Shown here piece by piece: positions 26,381 through 35,348 of a stretch of 48,690 bases of DNA. A model generated the notes under the pieces. That model saw nothing but the letters and a program-made list of their open reading frames with translations. It did no database searches and was not told the DNA's origin. This stretch comes from Falsochrobactrum ovis (GTDB lineage: Bacteria > Pseudomonadota > Alphaproteobacteria > Rhizobiales > Rhizobiaceae): contig NZ_QLMK01000016.1 in NCBI RefSeq assembly GCF_003259955.1, forward strand, positions 1-48,690. Direction: 5' to 3'. Within the stretch, counting starts at the first letter, position 1. Every line of letters begins with the position of its first letter. Made by a program: the position numbers and the translations under genes.

Positions 26381-28144
26381 ATGAATGAACAAGTGAAAAC
26401 AAAAAAGCTGATAAATTCGCCTGAAAATATCATTGCAGAAATGATTGAAGGCATGGTTGGCGCACATCCCGATATGCTGCGTGTTGAAGGTGAGACGGGC
26501 CGCGCAGTTGTTGCCGTGGATGGCCCACGCGATGGTAAGGTCGGTATTGTTGTGGGCGGCGGGTCCGGTCATGAGCCAGCTTTTGCAGGCTATGTTGGGC
26601 GCGGGCTGGCGGATGCCGCTGCGGTGGGCAATGTCTTTGCTTCACCGTCTCCGGCACATATTGCTGAAGCAGCACGAGCAGCCGATGGCGGCGCCGGCGT
26701 ATTAATGCTCTACGGCAATTACACCGGTGACGTGCTCAATTTCACTATGGCTGCAGAAGAGCTTGCACAAGCAGGAATGGATGTTCGCCATGTTGCTGTG
26801 GCGGATGACGTGGCGTCAGCTCCGCTAGACCGCAAATCTGAACGCCGGGGCATTGCGGGCGACTTTTTTGTATTCAAAATTGCAGGTGCTGCGGCTGATA
26901 TTGGCGAACCATTGCCACGTGTTGAAGCGCTTGCCCAAGCTGCCAATGAAGCAACCCGCTCCATGGGGGTGGCGCTTAGCCCGTGTTCGCTTCCTCACAC
27001 AGGCAAGCCCAATTTCACCATTGGTGATGACGAGATGGAAATCGGCATGGGCCTGCATGGCGAGCCGGGTATTCGTCGCCAAAAGCTTGCCCCGGCGGAC
27101 GAGGTCACCGACCAACTCATGGCACCAATTGTCGAAGAATTGGCATTGAAAGATGGCGACCGGGTCGCAGTTTTGGTAAACGGACTGGGCGCGACTTCTC
27201 AAATTGAGCTTTATCTGATTTTCCGTCGCGTGAAGCAAATTCTCGATGGTCGTAATGTAGAAATTCACGCTTCGTGGGTGGGCGAATATGCAACTTCGCT
27301 CGAAATGGCTGGCGCGTCTGTCACGCTGATGAAACTCGATGCAACCTTACAAAAGCTATTAGATCACCCTTGCCGCACGCCTGCGCTTACGGTTGGCGCT
27401 GTCGAACCGGGCGAGCGAGAGCCAGCGAGCCAGCGCAAGTCAACGCGTCAGGCCGAAGCCGCAGAAACTGTATCAGATGCTCCGCGTGATCTGATAACTG
27501 AGGGCGACGTGTCGCCTGCTGTTTTCAAGGCGATGATGATGAATGTCGGCAACCATATCATCGCCGAAAAGAACTGGCTTTCCGAACTTGATGGAGTAAT
27601 TGGCGACGGTGACCACGGCATCACTATGGAAATTGGCTGGAAAGCGGTTCAGAGCGCATTGGCCGATGAACAGGCCGATGATACTATCGAGGCGATCTGC
27701 AAACGGATGGCGAAAGCATTTCTGGACGCTGTCGGAGCTTCATCTGGTCCACTTTACGCAACTGCGTTCTTGCGTGCAGGATCTGCGGTCAGTAATCGCC
27801 TAAATTTAGACGGCAATGGAATGGCCGAATGGCTATCTGCTGCAAGTCAGGGTATTCGTGATCGTGGTCGTGCCGAGCCTGGCGACAAAACCATGATCGA
27901 TGCTTGGGTTCCAGCGGTCGCCGCTGCCAGTGAAGCGGCACGCAACGGCAAATCAACACTCGAAGTGTTGATTGCAGCGCGTGACGGTGCTGAAGCGGGT
28001 ATGAATGCAACAGCGGCAATGGAATCTCGCCGCGGCCGCTCCGCTAAGCTCGGTGAGCGATCGATTGGTCATATCGACCCCGGGGCTGCATCGACCTTTG
28101 TTACTTTGCGCGCTATGGCGCAATCGCTTCAGAACAAAGCCTGA
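26381..28144 (+). CDS. DhaK-DhaL fusion kinase (dihydroxyacetone/ketotetrose kinase type)
   Basis: An ATP-dependent kinase of the single-chain DAK family, 587 residues. The DhaK part (1-340) has GGGSGHEPAFAG at 59-70, YTGDVLNF (114-121), and the covalent substrate-binding His226 in GLHGEPG. The DhaL part (about 385-587) has the Mg-nucleotide motif GDGDHG and ASSGPLYATAFL. In DHA kinases the residue after GHEPA is usually His; here it is Phe (AFAG), seen in my recollection in tetrulose/apulose-type relatives. With the dedicated sugar ABC system this suggests phosphorylation of an imported short ketose. No isomerase or dehydrogenase for the product is nearby. Confidence 0.9.
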   Translation: MNEQVKTKKLINSPENIIAEMIEGMVGAHPDMLRVEGETGRAVVAVDGPRDGKVGIVVGGGSGHEPAFAGYVGRGLADAAAVGNVFASPSPAHIAEAARAADGGAGVLMLYGNYTGDVLNFTMAAEELAQAGMDVRHVAVADDVASAPLDRKSERRGIAGDFFVFKIAGAAADIGEPLPRVEALAQAANEATRSMGVALSPCSLPHTGKPNFTIGDDEMEIGMGLHGEPGIRRQKLAPADEVTDQLMAPIVEELALKDGDRVAVLVNGLGATSQIELYLIFRRVKQILDGRNVEIHASWVGEYATSLEMAGASVTLMKLDATLQKLLDHPCRTPALTVGAVEPGEREPASQRKSTRQAEAAETVSDAPRDLITEGDVSPAVFKAMMMNVGNHIIAEKNWLSELDGVIGDGDHGITMEIGWKAVQSALADEQADDTIEAICKRMAKAFLDAVGASSGPLYATAFLRAGSAVSNRLNLDGNGMAEWLSAASQGIRDRGRAEPGDKTMIDAWVPAVAAASEAARNGKSTLEVLIAARDGAEAGMNATAAMESRRGRSAKLGERSIGHIDPGAASTFVTLRAMAQSLQNKA

Positions 28145-28165
28145 CGAAAAAAATTCCACTTAAAA

Positions 28166-29122
28166 TCAGCGTGGCCCCTGCAGCAGTGCGCGGGCCACGC
28201 TTTCATTTGTAACGAGGCGGTTAACATAACCTCCGCGCAAAATAGATCTGATAATCGGTATTTTTTCGTTACCGCCAGAAACCAGAATTGAAGTTGGCTT
28301 AAGTTTTAGCTTATCAAGCGGTAGAGCGATGGTTGACGTGTTCAAAAAATGATCGACAAGATTGCCATGAGCATCAAGAAAATAACCAAGAAGTTCGCCC
28401 ACAGCGCCAAGACTGAGCAATGTATCGAGATTATCTTTCACAACGCGAATATTGGTCAAAGACGTATCTGAATTTATCGAACTGCAAGACATCAAACCGA
28501 TATCAGCAATTTCTGCTCGGGCGAGCACATCAGTAAGCTCATCACTTAATAATAGCGCATTGCGACTTTCCCGGTTGGCGCAATAAATAGGAGCGGTCAA
28601 ATAATGGCATTCAATACCGAGCAAGCGAGCGAAATCGGTGGCAACTTCAAACGTATTTGTTACCGAACCGCTTGTAATTCCCCCGGTGAGGCCGACCACC
28701 CAACTCTCAGCCTTAGGTCGGGCGCGAATTGAGCGGGCGGCAAAGCTTAGCGTGCGTCCGGATGCAACCCCAATTCCAAGATCTTTTCCTGAAATCAATT
28801 CACCCGCTAATTTTGCAGCCGCTTCCCCTATAACTCGCTTTTGCTCAAGATAATCATCGAGATCGGGCACAACCATTGCGCCAATAAGCCCATATCTGGC
28901 GGAAATTCGGTCGGCTAGCTCAATGCAATCAATAAGCGGGAGACTTACCTCAATTTGTATCTGTCCGGATTCCCGAACCTGACGAATGGTTTTGTTGACC
29001 TTGAGACGGGTTATGTTCAAGCGCTGCGCGATTTCCTGCTGTGTTTGCCCTCCGATAAAATAGAGCCAAGCGACCCGCGCGCGCTCTTGTTCTTCATCGA
29101 CTGAAACATAAATTTCGTTCAT
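28166..29122 (-). CDS. SorC/DeoR-like sugar-binding transcriptional regulator
   Basis: An N-terminal HTH (about residues 13-55, WLYFIGGQTQQEIAQRLNITRLKVNKTI) joins a C-terminal sugar-binding domain of the SorC family (about 60-315) with GIGVASGRTLSFAA near 118, VVGLTGGI near 145 and the late VSGGNEKIPII. The start at 29122 gives a 318-residue protein; the frame to 29173 adds a non-family extension. It is convergent with the kinase operon and probably senses a phosphorylated sugar made by the kinase. Binding to the palindrome at 22648-22670 is a reasonable guess. Confidence 0.88.
   Translation of the reverse strand: MNEIYVSVDEEQERARVAWLYFIGGQTQQEIAQRLNITRLKVNKTIRQVRESGQIQIEVSLPLIDCIELADRISARYGLIGAMVVPDLDDYLEQKRVIGEAAAKLAGELISGKDLGIGVASGRTLSFAARSIRARPKAESWVVGLTGGITSGSVTNTFEVATDFARLLGIECHYLTAPIYCANRESRNALLLSDELTDVLARAEIADIGLMSCSSINSDTSLTNIRVVKDNLDTLLSLGAVGELLGYFLDAHGNLVDHFLNTSTIALPLDKLKLKPTSILVSGGNEKIPIIRSILRGGYVNRLVTNESVARALLQGPR
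28169..28208 (+). terminator. Terminator of the kinase operon, inside the 3' end of sorC
   Basis: GCGTGGCCC (28169-28177) and GGGCCACGC (28192-28200) make a 9-bp GC-rich stem followed by TTTCATTT. The stem lies within the last 12 codons of the convergent SorC gene, so the coding sequence carries the terminator. Confidence 0.8.
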
Positions 29123-29498
29123 CAGGAGCCCTTTTGCGCTTGAGCGCGATGCCGTATTTGTTGTGAAAGCCACAGTTTATTCAAAGTTCAACATAATGGC
29201 AGAGTTAGCTCAATTTAATAGGCTTTTGCCAGCCTGGTAGTCTCCTTAGACACTATATCTGTTTTGGCTCAGCGTTCACTTTATTTGCATGAGTTCTGCC
29301 GTCGCTCATATAATTATATCTCGGAGTTTCCAACGTGGAAAAACTCCGCACGAGGCGGAGTTCTTTCAAAAGCCAAAACTTAATAAGATAAAATACTATC
29401 GCCTTAGTCGCCGAGGCAGGCTTGTTTTAAACAGCTTGCCGAGCAGGCCTTGTGTGCAAAGAACCTGCTCTTTAGCACCGCTTATCTCATTCTGATGC
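29123..29498. other. Gap between sorC and the disulfide operon
   Basis: There is no convincing gene in these 376 bases. It holds the leftward terminator described at 29339-29362 and, overlapping it, a partly alternative hairpin (GGAGTTTCC at 29322-29330 with GGAAAAACTCC at 29337-29347). Short repeats (GCCGAGGCAGGC- and GCCGAGCAGGCC-like, 29410-29445) have no evident meaning. Confidence 0.5.
29339..29362 (-). terminator. Terminator of the tlpA-dsbD operon
   Basis: Read on the minus strand, AACTCCG (29362-29356), a seven-base loop and CGGAGTT (29348-29342) are followed by TTT, giving a run of five T. It lies about 140 bases after the tlpA stop. Confidence 0.65.
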
Positions 29499-30305
29499 TC
29501 ACTTTTCCTTAGCGATCATTTGAATTCCAGAAAGCAGCTTTTCCCGCGAAATCTCACCCACGTGAATGGATCGCAATTTGCCGTCGCGGCCAATAAAAAA
29601 TGTCGCGGGCAGGCCGGAAACCTCATAGTGCCGTCCGAATTCGCCAAGGGTGTCGAGCACAGGATTTAGCTCAAGCTCTTCTGCCGCCAGATAATCCCTG
29701 ATAATCTCCGCACCTTCGCCCTGATTGACGAAAACAAGCCGAGCATCGTCAGTGCTTGCGGCAACGTCTGCCATCATTGGCATTTCGCGCCGACAGGGCG
29801 GACACCAACTGGCCCAGAGATTAATAACAATTGGTTCGCCTGCAAGCGTATCAGGCTGAAATGGCTCGCCCGCGAGTGTGTGGAACATTTTTCCTGAAGG
29901 CAGCGGTATGGCTGGCGTGCCTGCGGTCAGTTGCAAAATAAAGAAAGCAATATAAGCGGAAATAATTGTCGGCAACGCCGCCCATAATGCAAGGCGTAAT
30001 TCGCGCCGAAAGCGGAAAAGCGTATAAGCCAGCGCCACCACGATGCCAGCCTCGATCATAAAGCCGCCTTGCCAAATATAGAGAGCCCGCAGCGGCTCGG
30101 CCAGGAAACTATCGGCGTGTTGGATCACATGGCCTGCGCGAGCGCCAACAATGAAAACCAACAACGTGTCCCGAGCCCAGGATGAGAAGCGGCGATCGAC
30201 TTTTCGTGCAAGGATCTCGCTGAAAAACAGGAAAGCGATGATCGCCAAGATAGCGGCAAGGCGATCGGGTGCAAAAATGAGTGGGCCAATGGCTACAGCA
30301 TTCAT
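29499..30305 (-). CDS. TlpA-family thioredoxin with N-terminal Lgt-like membrane domain
   Basis: 268 residues in two parts. Residues 1-125 are hydrophobic, with about four membrane spans, and resemble a shortened prolipoprotein diacylglyceryl transferase: VGARAGHV near 53 and IWQGGFMIEAG near 77. The Lgt catalytic HGG position reads EAG here, so lipid transfer is unlikely. Residues 140-268 form a periplasmic thioredoxin fold with WASWCPPC (Cys168, Cys171), cis-Pro in SGLPATFF, and a C-terminal GRDGKL. It starts one base after the dsbD stop. It probably receives electrons from DsbD and reduces periplasmic thiols. Confidence 0.85.
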   Translation of the reverse strand: MNAVAIGPLIFAPDRLAAILAIIAFLFFSEILARKVDRRFSSWARDTLLVFIVGARAGHVIQHADSFLAEPLRALYIWQGGFMIEAGIVVALAYTLFRFRRELRLALWAALPTIISAYIAFFILQLTAGTPAIPLPSGKMFHTLAGEPFQPDTLAGEPIVINLWASWCPPCRREMPMMADVAASTDDARLVFVNQGEGAEIIRDYLAAEELELNPVLDTLGEFGRHYEVSGLPATFFIGRDGKLRSIHVGEISREKLLSGIQMIAKEK

Positions 30306-30306
30306 A

Positions 30307-32127
30307 TCAGCGCCTCGCCAGTTCGAGAGAGGTCTTCAACGTGTCCATTGTCACATCCCCGATCAACCGCGATCCGCTCGCTTCGTTTGATTTAGCATCA
30401 AAGAAGATCATGGTTGGCGGACCGACGACGCCCATATCGCGCATTATCTTTTGATTGGCCTCATCAAGCTTGGTCAGGTCGACCCTGATGCGGTGGAAAT
30501 CATCAAGTCCGGCAATGACATCAGTTTTCGAAAACACGTCACGCTCGATCGATTTGCAGATGACGCACCAATCGGCAGTAAAATAAACAAATGTCGGGCG
30601 TCCATCCGCGGAGGCGATTGCATTTGTAAGTTCTGGCATCGAACGGACGTCCTGGAAAGTCATCTTGGCATTGGTGATCTGTGGCAACGAGCTTCCTGCC
30701 CCGACGCTTAGATGCGCAAGCGGTCGCAGCGGGTCGCTACCACCAGAAGCCGCGCCGATTGCTAAAATCACGCTCATGAGCGAGAGCGCAAGCCCCGCAG
30801 CCTTACGAAATCGTGGTCCGGCTTCTGCGCCTTCCTTTAACGGGTCAGCAACGCCGATGAACACGGCTGCCATCAACAGCAGAATTGACCAAAGCGCAAG
30901 CGTGGCCGGTGGTGGTAAAATTCGCCCGATCATCCAAATGGCTGCGCCGAGAAAAACAAAGCCGAACACATATTTGACCTGCACCATCCATGCGCCAGCC
31001 CGTGGTATCGCCTGGCTACCAATGGTTCCGAATGCGATCAAAGGAATTCCCTGTCCAAGGCCGAGCGCAAACAAGGCCGCGGCTCCCAGCCAGGCATCTC
31101 CGGTCTGAGTGATATAAAGCAATGCCGCAGCCAGTGGTGCGGTTACGCACGGACCAACTATCAGCGCGGAAAGAAAGCCCATACCAGCGGCTCCCCCGAC
31201 TGATCCCCGCCTGCCGGTTGAGACGCCCGCCAACTTGTTGACCCAAGCGCTTGGTAGTTGCAATTCGAACAGACCGAACATCGAGGCCGCCAGCACGACA
31301 AACAGAATCGCGACTGCGCTGATCGCATAGGGCGATTGCAGCACTATTTGCAGATTTTGACCCGACTGGGCGGCAACGATCCCAAGGAGACCAAACGCGC
31401 TGGCCATAGCGAGTACATAAGACGAAGACAGTACAAACCCTCGCCGCGCGGACAGTACCTCGCCCTCTCGCGCCAATGTCGCGCTTAGGATCGGATACAT
31501 TGGCAATACGCATGGCGTGAAGGCGAGGAGCACTCCGAAGGCAAGGAAGCTGACAACCACCCAGACAGTACCGCCGCTTGCCAACAGCGTCCCGATCATC
31601 CCGCCATTTTGCGACTCTTCGGCAAGTGTGAAGCTAGCGGTTTCTGTATTATCGGCAGCAGTCGACGAGGAGGCCGCAACAGCAAAACCGACAATAGGAT
31701 CGGAAAGCTCTAAGCTCTTCGTATCCAAGGTAACTGTCATCGGCGGATAGCAGATCGAGTTTTTCTTGCAGCCTTGATAAGTAACGGTAATCCTGTCTGG
31801 TGCGCCAGAACTCAGGCGAGCAGTGGCCTGAAGGTAATAGACTTCGGATGGCCCGAAATTGATGTCGTTTTCCACGGTCCCTGCATCCGTATGAAGATCG
31901 ACTATTTCGCCTGTATCGGCGCTTTTGGCTTCAATATGATCGCGATAAAGATAATAATCGTCCGCGATTTGCCAATGAAACTCAATATTATCGTCCGCCG
32001 CGCGCTCTACTGATAACCGAAAGGCTTCTTCGGCTTTCAGTAGATCTTGTGGCTGAGCGGAAGTTGAAACTGACCAAAATGTAAGAAAGAAACCTATAAT
32101 AAGTCGCAGGGCGGTCATACGGAGCAT
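30307..32127 (-). CDS. dsbD: Thiol:disulfide interchange protein DsbD
   Basis: A three-domain electron carrier, 606 residues. A signal peptide (about 1-24) precedes an immunoglobulin-like alpha domain with Cys120 and Cys126 (GCKKNSICYPP). The eight-span core has FTPCVLPMYP near 206 and GPCVTAPLAAA near 325. A C-terminal thioredoxin domain has DWCVICK (Cys521, Cys524). It passes reducing power from cytoplasmic thioredoxin to periplasmic partners, here presumably TlpA and the 32166 protein. Middle gene of the three-gene operon. Confidence 0.93.
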   Translation of the reverse strand: MLRMTALRLIIGFFLTFWSVSTSAQPQDLLKAEEAFRLSVERAADDNIEFHWQIADDYYLYRDHIEAKSADTGEIVDLHTDAGTVENDINFGPSEVYYLQATARLSSGAPDRITVTYQGCKKNSICYPPMTVTLDTKSLELSDPIVGFAVAASSSTAADNTETASFTLAEESQNGGMIGTLLASGGTVWVVVSFLAFGVLLAFTPCVLPMYPILSATLAREGEVLSARRGFVLSSSYVLAMASAFGLLGIVAAQSGQNLQIVLQSPYAISAVAILFVVLAASMFGLFELQLPSAWVNKLAGVSTGRRGSVGGAAGMGFLSALIVGPCVTAPLAAALLYITQTGDAWLGAAALFALGLGQGIPLIAFGTIGSQAIPRAGAWMVQVKYVFGFVFLGAAIWMIGRILPPPATLALWSILLLMAAVFIGVADPLKEGAEAGPRFRKAAGLALSLMSVILAIGAASGGSDPLRPLAHLSVGAGSSLPQITNAKMTFQDVRSMPELTNAIASADGRPTFVYFTADWCVICKSIERDVFSKTDVIAGLDDFHRIRVDLTKLDEANQKIMRDMGVVGPPTMIFFDAKSNEASGSRLIGDVTMDTLKTSLELARR

Positions 32128-32165
32128 AGTCTCACTTAGGCTGTTTATAATATTCTGTAATGATA

Positions 32166-32840
32166 TTAGGAGCTTTCGCGCGCATCCTTAACGACCTGCC
32201 TGAATCCATCTTCATCAAGCGCTGAAGCGACAAGAAACTGCCCGATCAGGAAAACCGGCGTGCCGCGCAGACCTAGCCCTTCCGCTTGTGCGTTATTGCG
32301 CTGAAGAAGAGTGGTGATTTTGCTATCATGTCGTTTTGCATCCGCTTCCAGACGCTTTACATCAAACTTCGCACGTTGCAGTTCCTGCCGCATCCGGCTT
32401 TCCGGAACGCGAGACCCGTCAATACGCATCAGCGCCGAATATGCGTCCTCATAGCGCCCTTGATATTTGGCGGCAAGAGCGAGCTTCGCGCCATATATCG
32501 AGGATTTAGTGAGGATCGGCCAATCTTTGTAGACATGACGAATTTTGCCGTCGGAGGCGAGAACAGCGTTCAACGGGTCAACCGTACGTTTGCAGAATGG
32601 GCAATTATAGTCGAAGAATGACACGATCGTCAGATCGCCCTTGGAGTTGCCGCCGACTGGCGCATCGGGGTCATTGAGGATCATCTCGGCAGAAAGATCA
32701 TCAGCGCGGACGCGTGTGGCGAGCCCTGCGCCAATTAGTGCGGTCAATCCAGTTAAAACGGCCCGCCGGTTCATAGCGGGCGATGGAATACATCTAGCGG
32801 TGGAAAGACGGACGGTTGCACGGTCGTGCCAGTCGTTCAT
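32166..32840 (-). CDS. DsbA-family periplasmic thioredoxin-fold protein
   Basis: 224 residues. The N-terminus contains MNRRAVLTGLTALIGAGLA, a twin-arginine-like signal with a long n-region, cleaved near VRA-D. The thioredoxin fold (Thioredoxin_4/Com1-like) has FFDYNCPFCKR with the CxxC pair and a cis-Pro in LGLRGTPVFLI. ATG 32840 has AAGGAG seven bases upstream; a start at 32774 would remove the n-region. It leads the dsbD-tlpA operon and may be an isomerase (DsbG/ScsC-like) kept reduced by DsbD. The substrate is unknown. Confidence 0.88.
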   Translation of the reverse strand: MNDWHDRATVRLSTARCIPSPAMNRRAVLTGLTALIGAGLATRVRADDLSAEMILNDPDAPVGGNSKGDLTIVSFFDYNCPFCKRTVDPLNAVLASDGKIRHVYKDWPILTKSSIYGAKLALAAKYQGRYEDAYSALMRIDGSRVPESRMRQELQRAKFDVKRLEADAKRHDSKITTLLQRNNAQAEGLGLRGTPVFLIGQFLVASALDEDGFRQVVKDARESS

Positions 32841-33076
32841 GGCCAAGCTCCTTTTGTATAATTATGCCAAATTCGCCTGCGGAACTTAAGGCAAGCTTAA
32901 GAGGATGCATTAGAACCGTGCGTGTGTTGAGGTGGGCTTTGTCAGTCACATCAATGGACAGACCGATTTATTGCCAAAATTAGTACGATTGATGGCGTGT
33001 TAAGCGAGAGGTTAACATGCTGCCGTTGGCTATAGAGGCACGTGACCCTATATCCGACGAATAAACAATAATTGCC

Positions 33077-34156
33077 TCATTTTTGATGCTTTAAATCGGA
33101 GGGTTTCAGTCCTTTACGGATGAGAGGCCAGGCATCTTCATATCTCAGAATATCCTGATGGTGCGCTCTCCAGTAGGCGTCAATGCCGCCCCAGCCCTTA
33201 CCAGAAAATCTATGTCCGCATTCTGGACACTGGCGACGCTCTGTCACTTTGGATGAAATGATTGTTTCTTTACACTCCAGTACCGTTGCAATGATATGGG
33301 GCTCTGGATCGGTAATTGCCTCTGGGGCCGGACGTAAAGCATCTTGCGCAAAGTCTCGATTATAAGCGACCTGTAAGCGGTCTGCGGGAGCCTTGAGGTG
33401 TTTTTTAATTTCCGATGACGCGGGGGCTACCATGTAGCCGCTATATTCATCGCCTATGACGATTGATTTTTCCGGATCGCCATAACGCCAAATATAACCA
33501 ATCATCAGACTAATGACTGCATCAAGCTTGTCCTGATCGCCTTTTCGCGGTGCAGGAATATTGTTAAGTGCGCTCATCGTCTCCGCAATTTCAACCAAAC
33601 CATGTTTTTTGGCAAGATCGGCCATCCCAGCTGTGACCAGTTTCCAGTCCAAAGGGGAAAAATTTCGAGCAACGGGGTTGTATTTCGCTGCTCGTTTTCG
33701 CTGCCAAATTTCAGGAATCAAACTTGGTAATGCTAGCGCGGGAAATACTTCTATAAGAAAAACACCTTGGTTTGCGTTTCTCGCTACTACCGGGTTTTCT
33801 CTCGCGTTTATTGTATCGAGAAAGCTCCATATTGGAGCACTTCTGCCGAACATTGAGACTTTAGACGTGTTTGTAGGCTGAACACCTCCGCCAATACGAT
33901 TTACTATAGCTCCTGCCACTCGCTCTACGGGCCGAATGCCGGAACTGTTAGGCACAAGGGTTGGTTGATCCAGTGCAATTAAAACGTAGGCCGAGTGGTT
34001 TTTTGCGGTTTGAACAAACAATGCAGCGTCCGAAAACCTCACAAGCCGTGGCTTGAGAAATTCAACGATTTTCCCCTTATCAAGAGTTAAGGAGCAGATG
34101 CCGCCGGGTGAATTATCGGCCCAAGCTGAATCGAAGCCTATAATTGTTTGTCTCAT
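33077..34156 (-). CDS. DUF429 protein with C-terminal zinc finger
   Basis: A 359-residue protein. Residues 1-235 match DUF429, predicted to have an RNase H-like fold: GFDSAWA near 7, LIALDQPTLVPN near 59, IEVFPALALPSL near 134 and DKLDAVISLMIGYIWR near 208 carry candidate acidic residues. A C-terminal extension ends in a zinc-finger-like module: Cys310, Cys313, then WGGIDAYW and His332/His333. No Shine-Dalgarno is obvious. It stands alone between the dsb operon and sorC. A nucleic-acid-related role is inferred from the folds only. Confidence 0.8.
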   Translation of the reverse strand: MRQTIIGFDSAWADNSPGGICSLTLDKGKIVEFLKPRLVRFSDAALFVQTAKNHSAYVLIALDQPTLVPNSSGIRPVERVAGAIVNRIGGGVQPTNTSKVSMFGRSAPIWSFLDTINARENPVVARNANQGVFLIEVFPALALPSLIPEIWQRKRAAKYNPVARNFSPLDWKLVTAGMADLAKKHGLVEIAETMSALNNIPAPRKGDQDKLDAVISLMIGYIWRYGDPEKSIVIGDEYSGYMVAPASSEIKKHLKAPADRLQVAYNRDFAQDALRPAPEAITDPEPHIIATVLECKETIISSKVTERRQCPECGHRFSGKGWGGIDAYWRAHHQDILRYEDAWPLIRKGLKPSDLKHQK

Positions 34157-34400
34157 TTATGGATTCATAAGCATAACCATGAATAGGATCGTATATCTTG
34201 AATTGTTTCTATAATATATTCAACCAATTTACTTTTTTCCTAAATTTACGTTATCTCTAATCTCCAGAATATAGTGCCGCGCATTGGGATTGATCTGATG
34301 GCAAAGGCATTTTGCGTGAGAGAGGAGTAGGGCAGGGAGCTTAAGGAAAAGAATAAGAACTGAAGCGGCTATATTATCACTTCCGATAAAGGGCGCGTAA

Positions 34401-35348
34401 TTATCCATTTATCAGTTTCATTGCGGTATCTTCATCGGTAATGAGGCCGTTGATGAGCTGCCCGCGTAGCGCAGACAATAATGGCTGCACTTTCCGTTCG
34501 CCTGAAGCCACACAGATACGCTGCCTGCTGACATTTATCTGTGGCGAGACACTGGTGATACGCAAATTTGTGGGGCTTTCGATGATCTTCCCGTCGATAT
34601 CGAATGCCCAGCCGCAAATTTCGCCAATACCGCCGAGCCTATTGAGTTCAAAAAGCTCATCGCGCGAGAGAAAACCTTCTTTAGCGAGGGACGAATCTGC
34701 TGCCAAATCGCTGATACCCGTTAGCCAAAGGTCGGCGGTTGATGCCAGTTCATGGACGCGCCGTACCGGTTCAATTCCTAGCAACGCATCTCTTTCTTGC
34801 GCTGACGAAAGATAAAGTGGCAGCAGAAGAGGGAAGTGCTGCGCATTGACCGTTTCCGACAGTTTGATCAAAGCATCGAAAGGGCTTGCCGATCCGTTAA
34901 TACCTATATGCCCCACCAAGGATACTAGACGATGGGCGGAACCGTTAAGTGGAGAAACACGCTGGACGCTTGCACGCATTGTGCGCCCCGTGCCAAGCGC
35001 CATTACGATGGCAGTTCTGGATCGCAGTTGTCGTTCTATAAAGACCGCTGCGGCTTCAGGGACCGTCGTTGATCCCTCGGGCCATGCTCCATCCGAGGGG
35101 ACAATATCGCAGTAAGCCAGATCAAATTTCTCCGACAGCCTTTCTGCAAGCTCCACGCAGTTTGCAATCGGGTGGTTCATGCGAAATGTAATCAGTCCTT
35201 CAGACCGACATTGCGAAACAAGTCGCTGCGCTGTCGGACGGGAAACACCTAGCATTTGGGCGATTTCGTCTTGGGTCTTGCCGGATATATAATAAAGCCA
35301 TCCCGCCCTAGCGGCGTCGTCCAGTCTCGGTTTGTCATTATCGGCCAT
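34401..35348 (-). CDS. SorC-family transcriptional regulator
   Basis: 315 residues: HTH at about 15-52 (WLYYISGKTQDEIAQMLGVSRPTAQRL), then a SorC sugar-binding domain with MALGTGRTMRASV near 117, VGHIGINGSASP near 144 and a late VASGERKVQPLL. Its start overlaps the end of the HAD gene by 11 bases, so the two are translated together. Transcription runs from the divergent region at 36.1 kb, where a clear operator stands, so it probably represses its own operon and ugpBAEQC. Confidence 0.88.
   Translation of the reverse strand: MADNDKPRLDDAARAGWLYYISGKTQDEIAQMLGVSRPTAQRLVSQCRSEGLITFRMNHPIANCVELAERLSEKFDLAYCDIVPSDGAWPEGSTTVPEAAAVFIERQLRSRTAIVMALGTGRTMRASVQRVSPLNGSAHRLVSLVGHIGINGSASPFDALIKLSETVNAQHFPLLLPLYLSSAQERDALLGIEPVRRVHELASTADLWLTGISDLAADSSLAKEGFLSRDELFELNRLGGIGEICGWAFDIDGKIIESPTNLRITSVSPQINVSRQRICVASGERKVQPLLSALRGQLINGLITDEDTAMKLING

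Noticed and set aside
29289-29495. 68-residue plus-strand frame between sorC and tlpA
   Set aside because: It covers the leftward terminator, has no good ribosome site and no recognisable domain.
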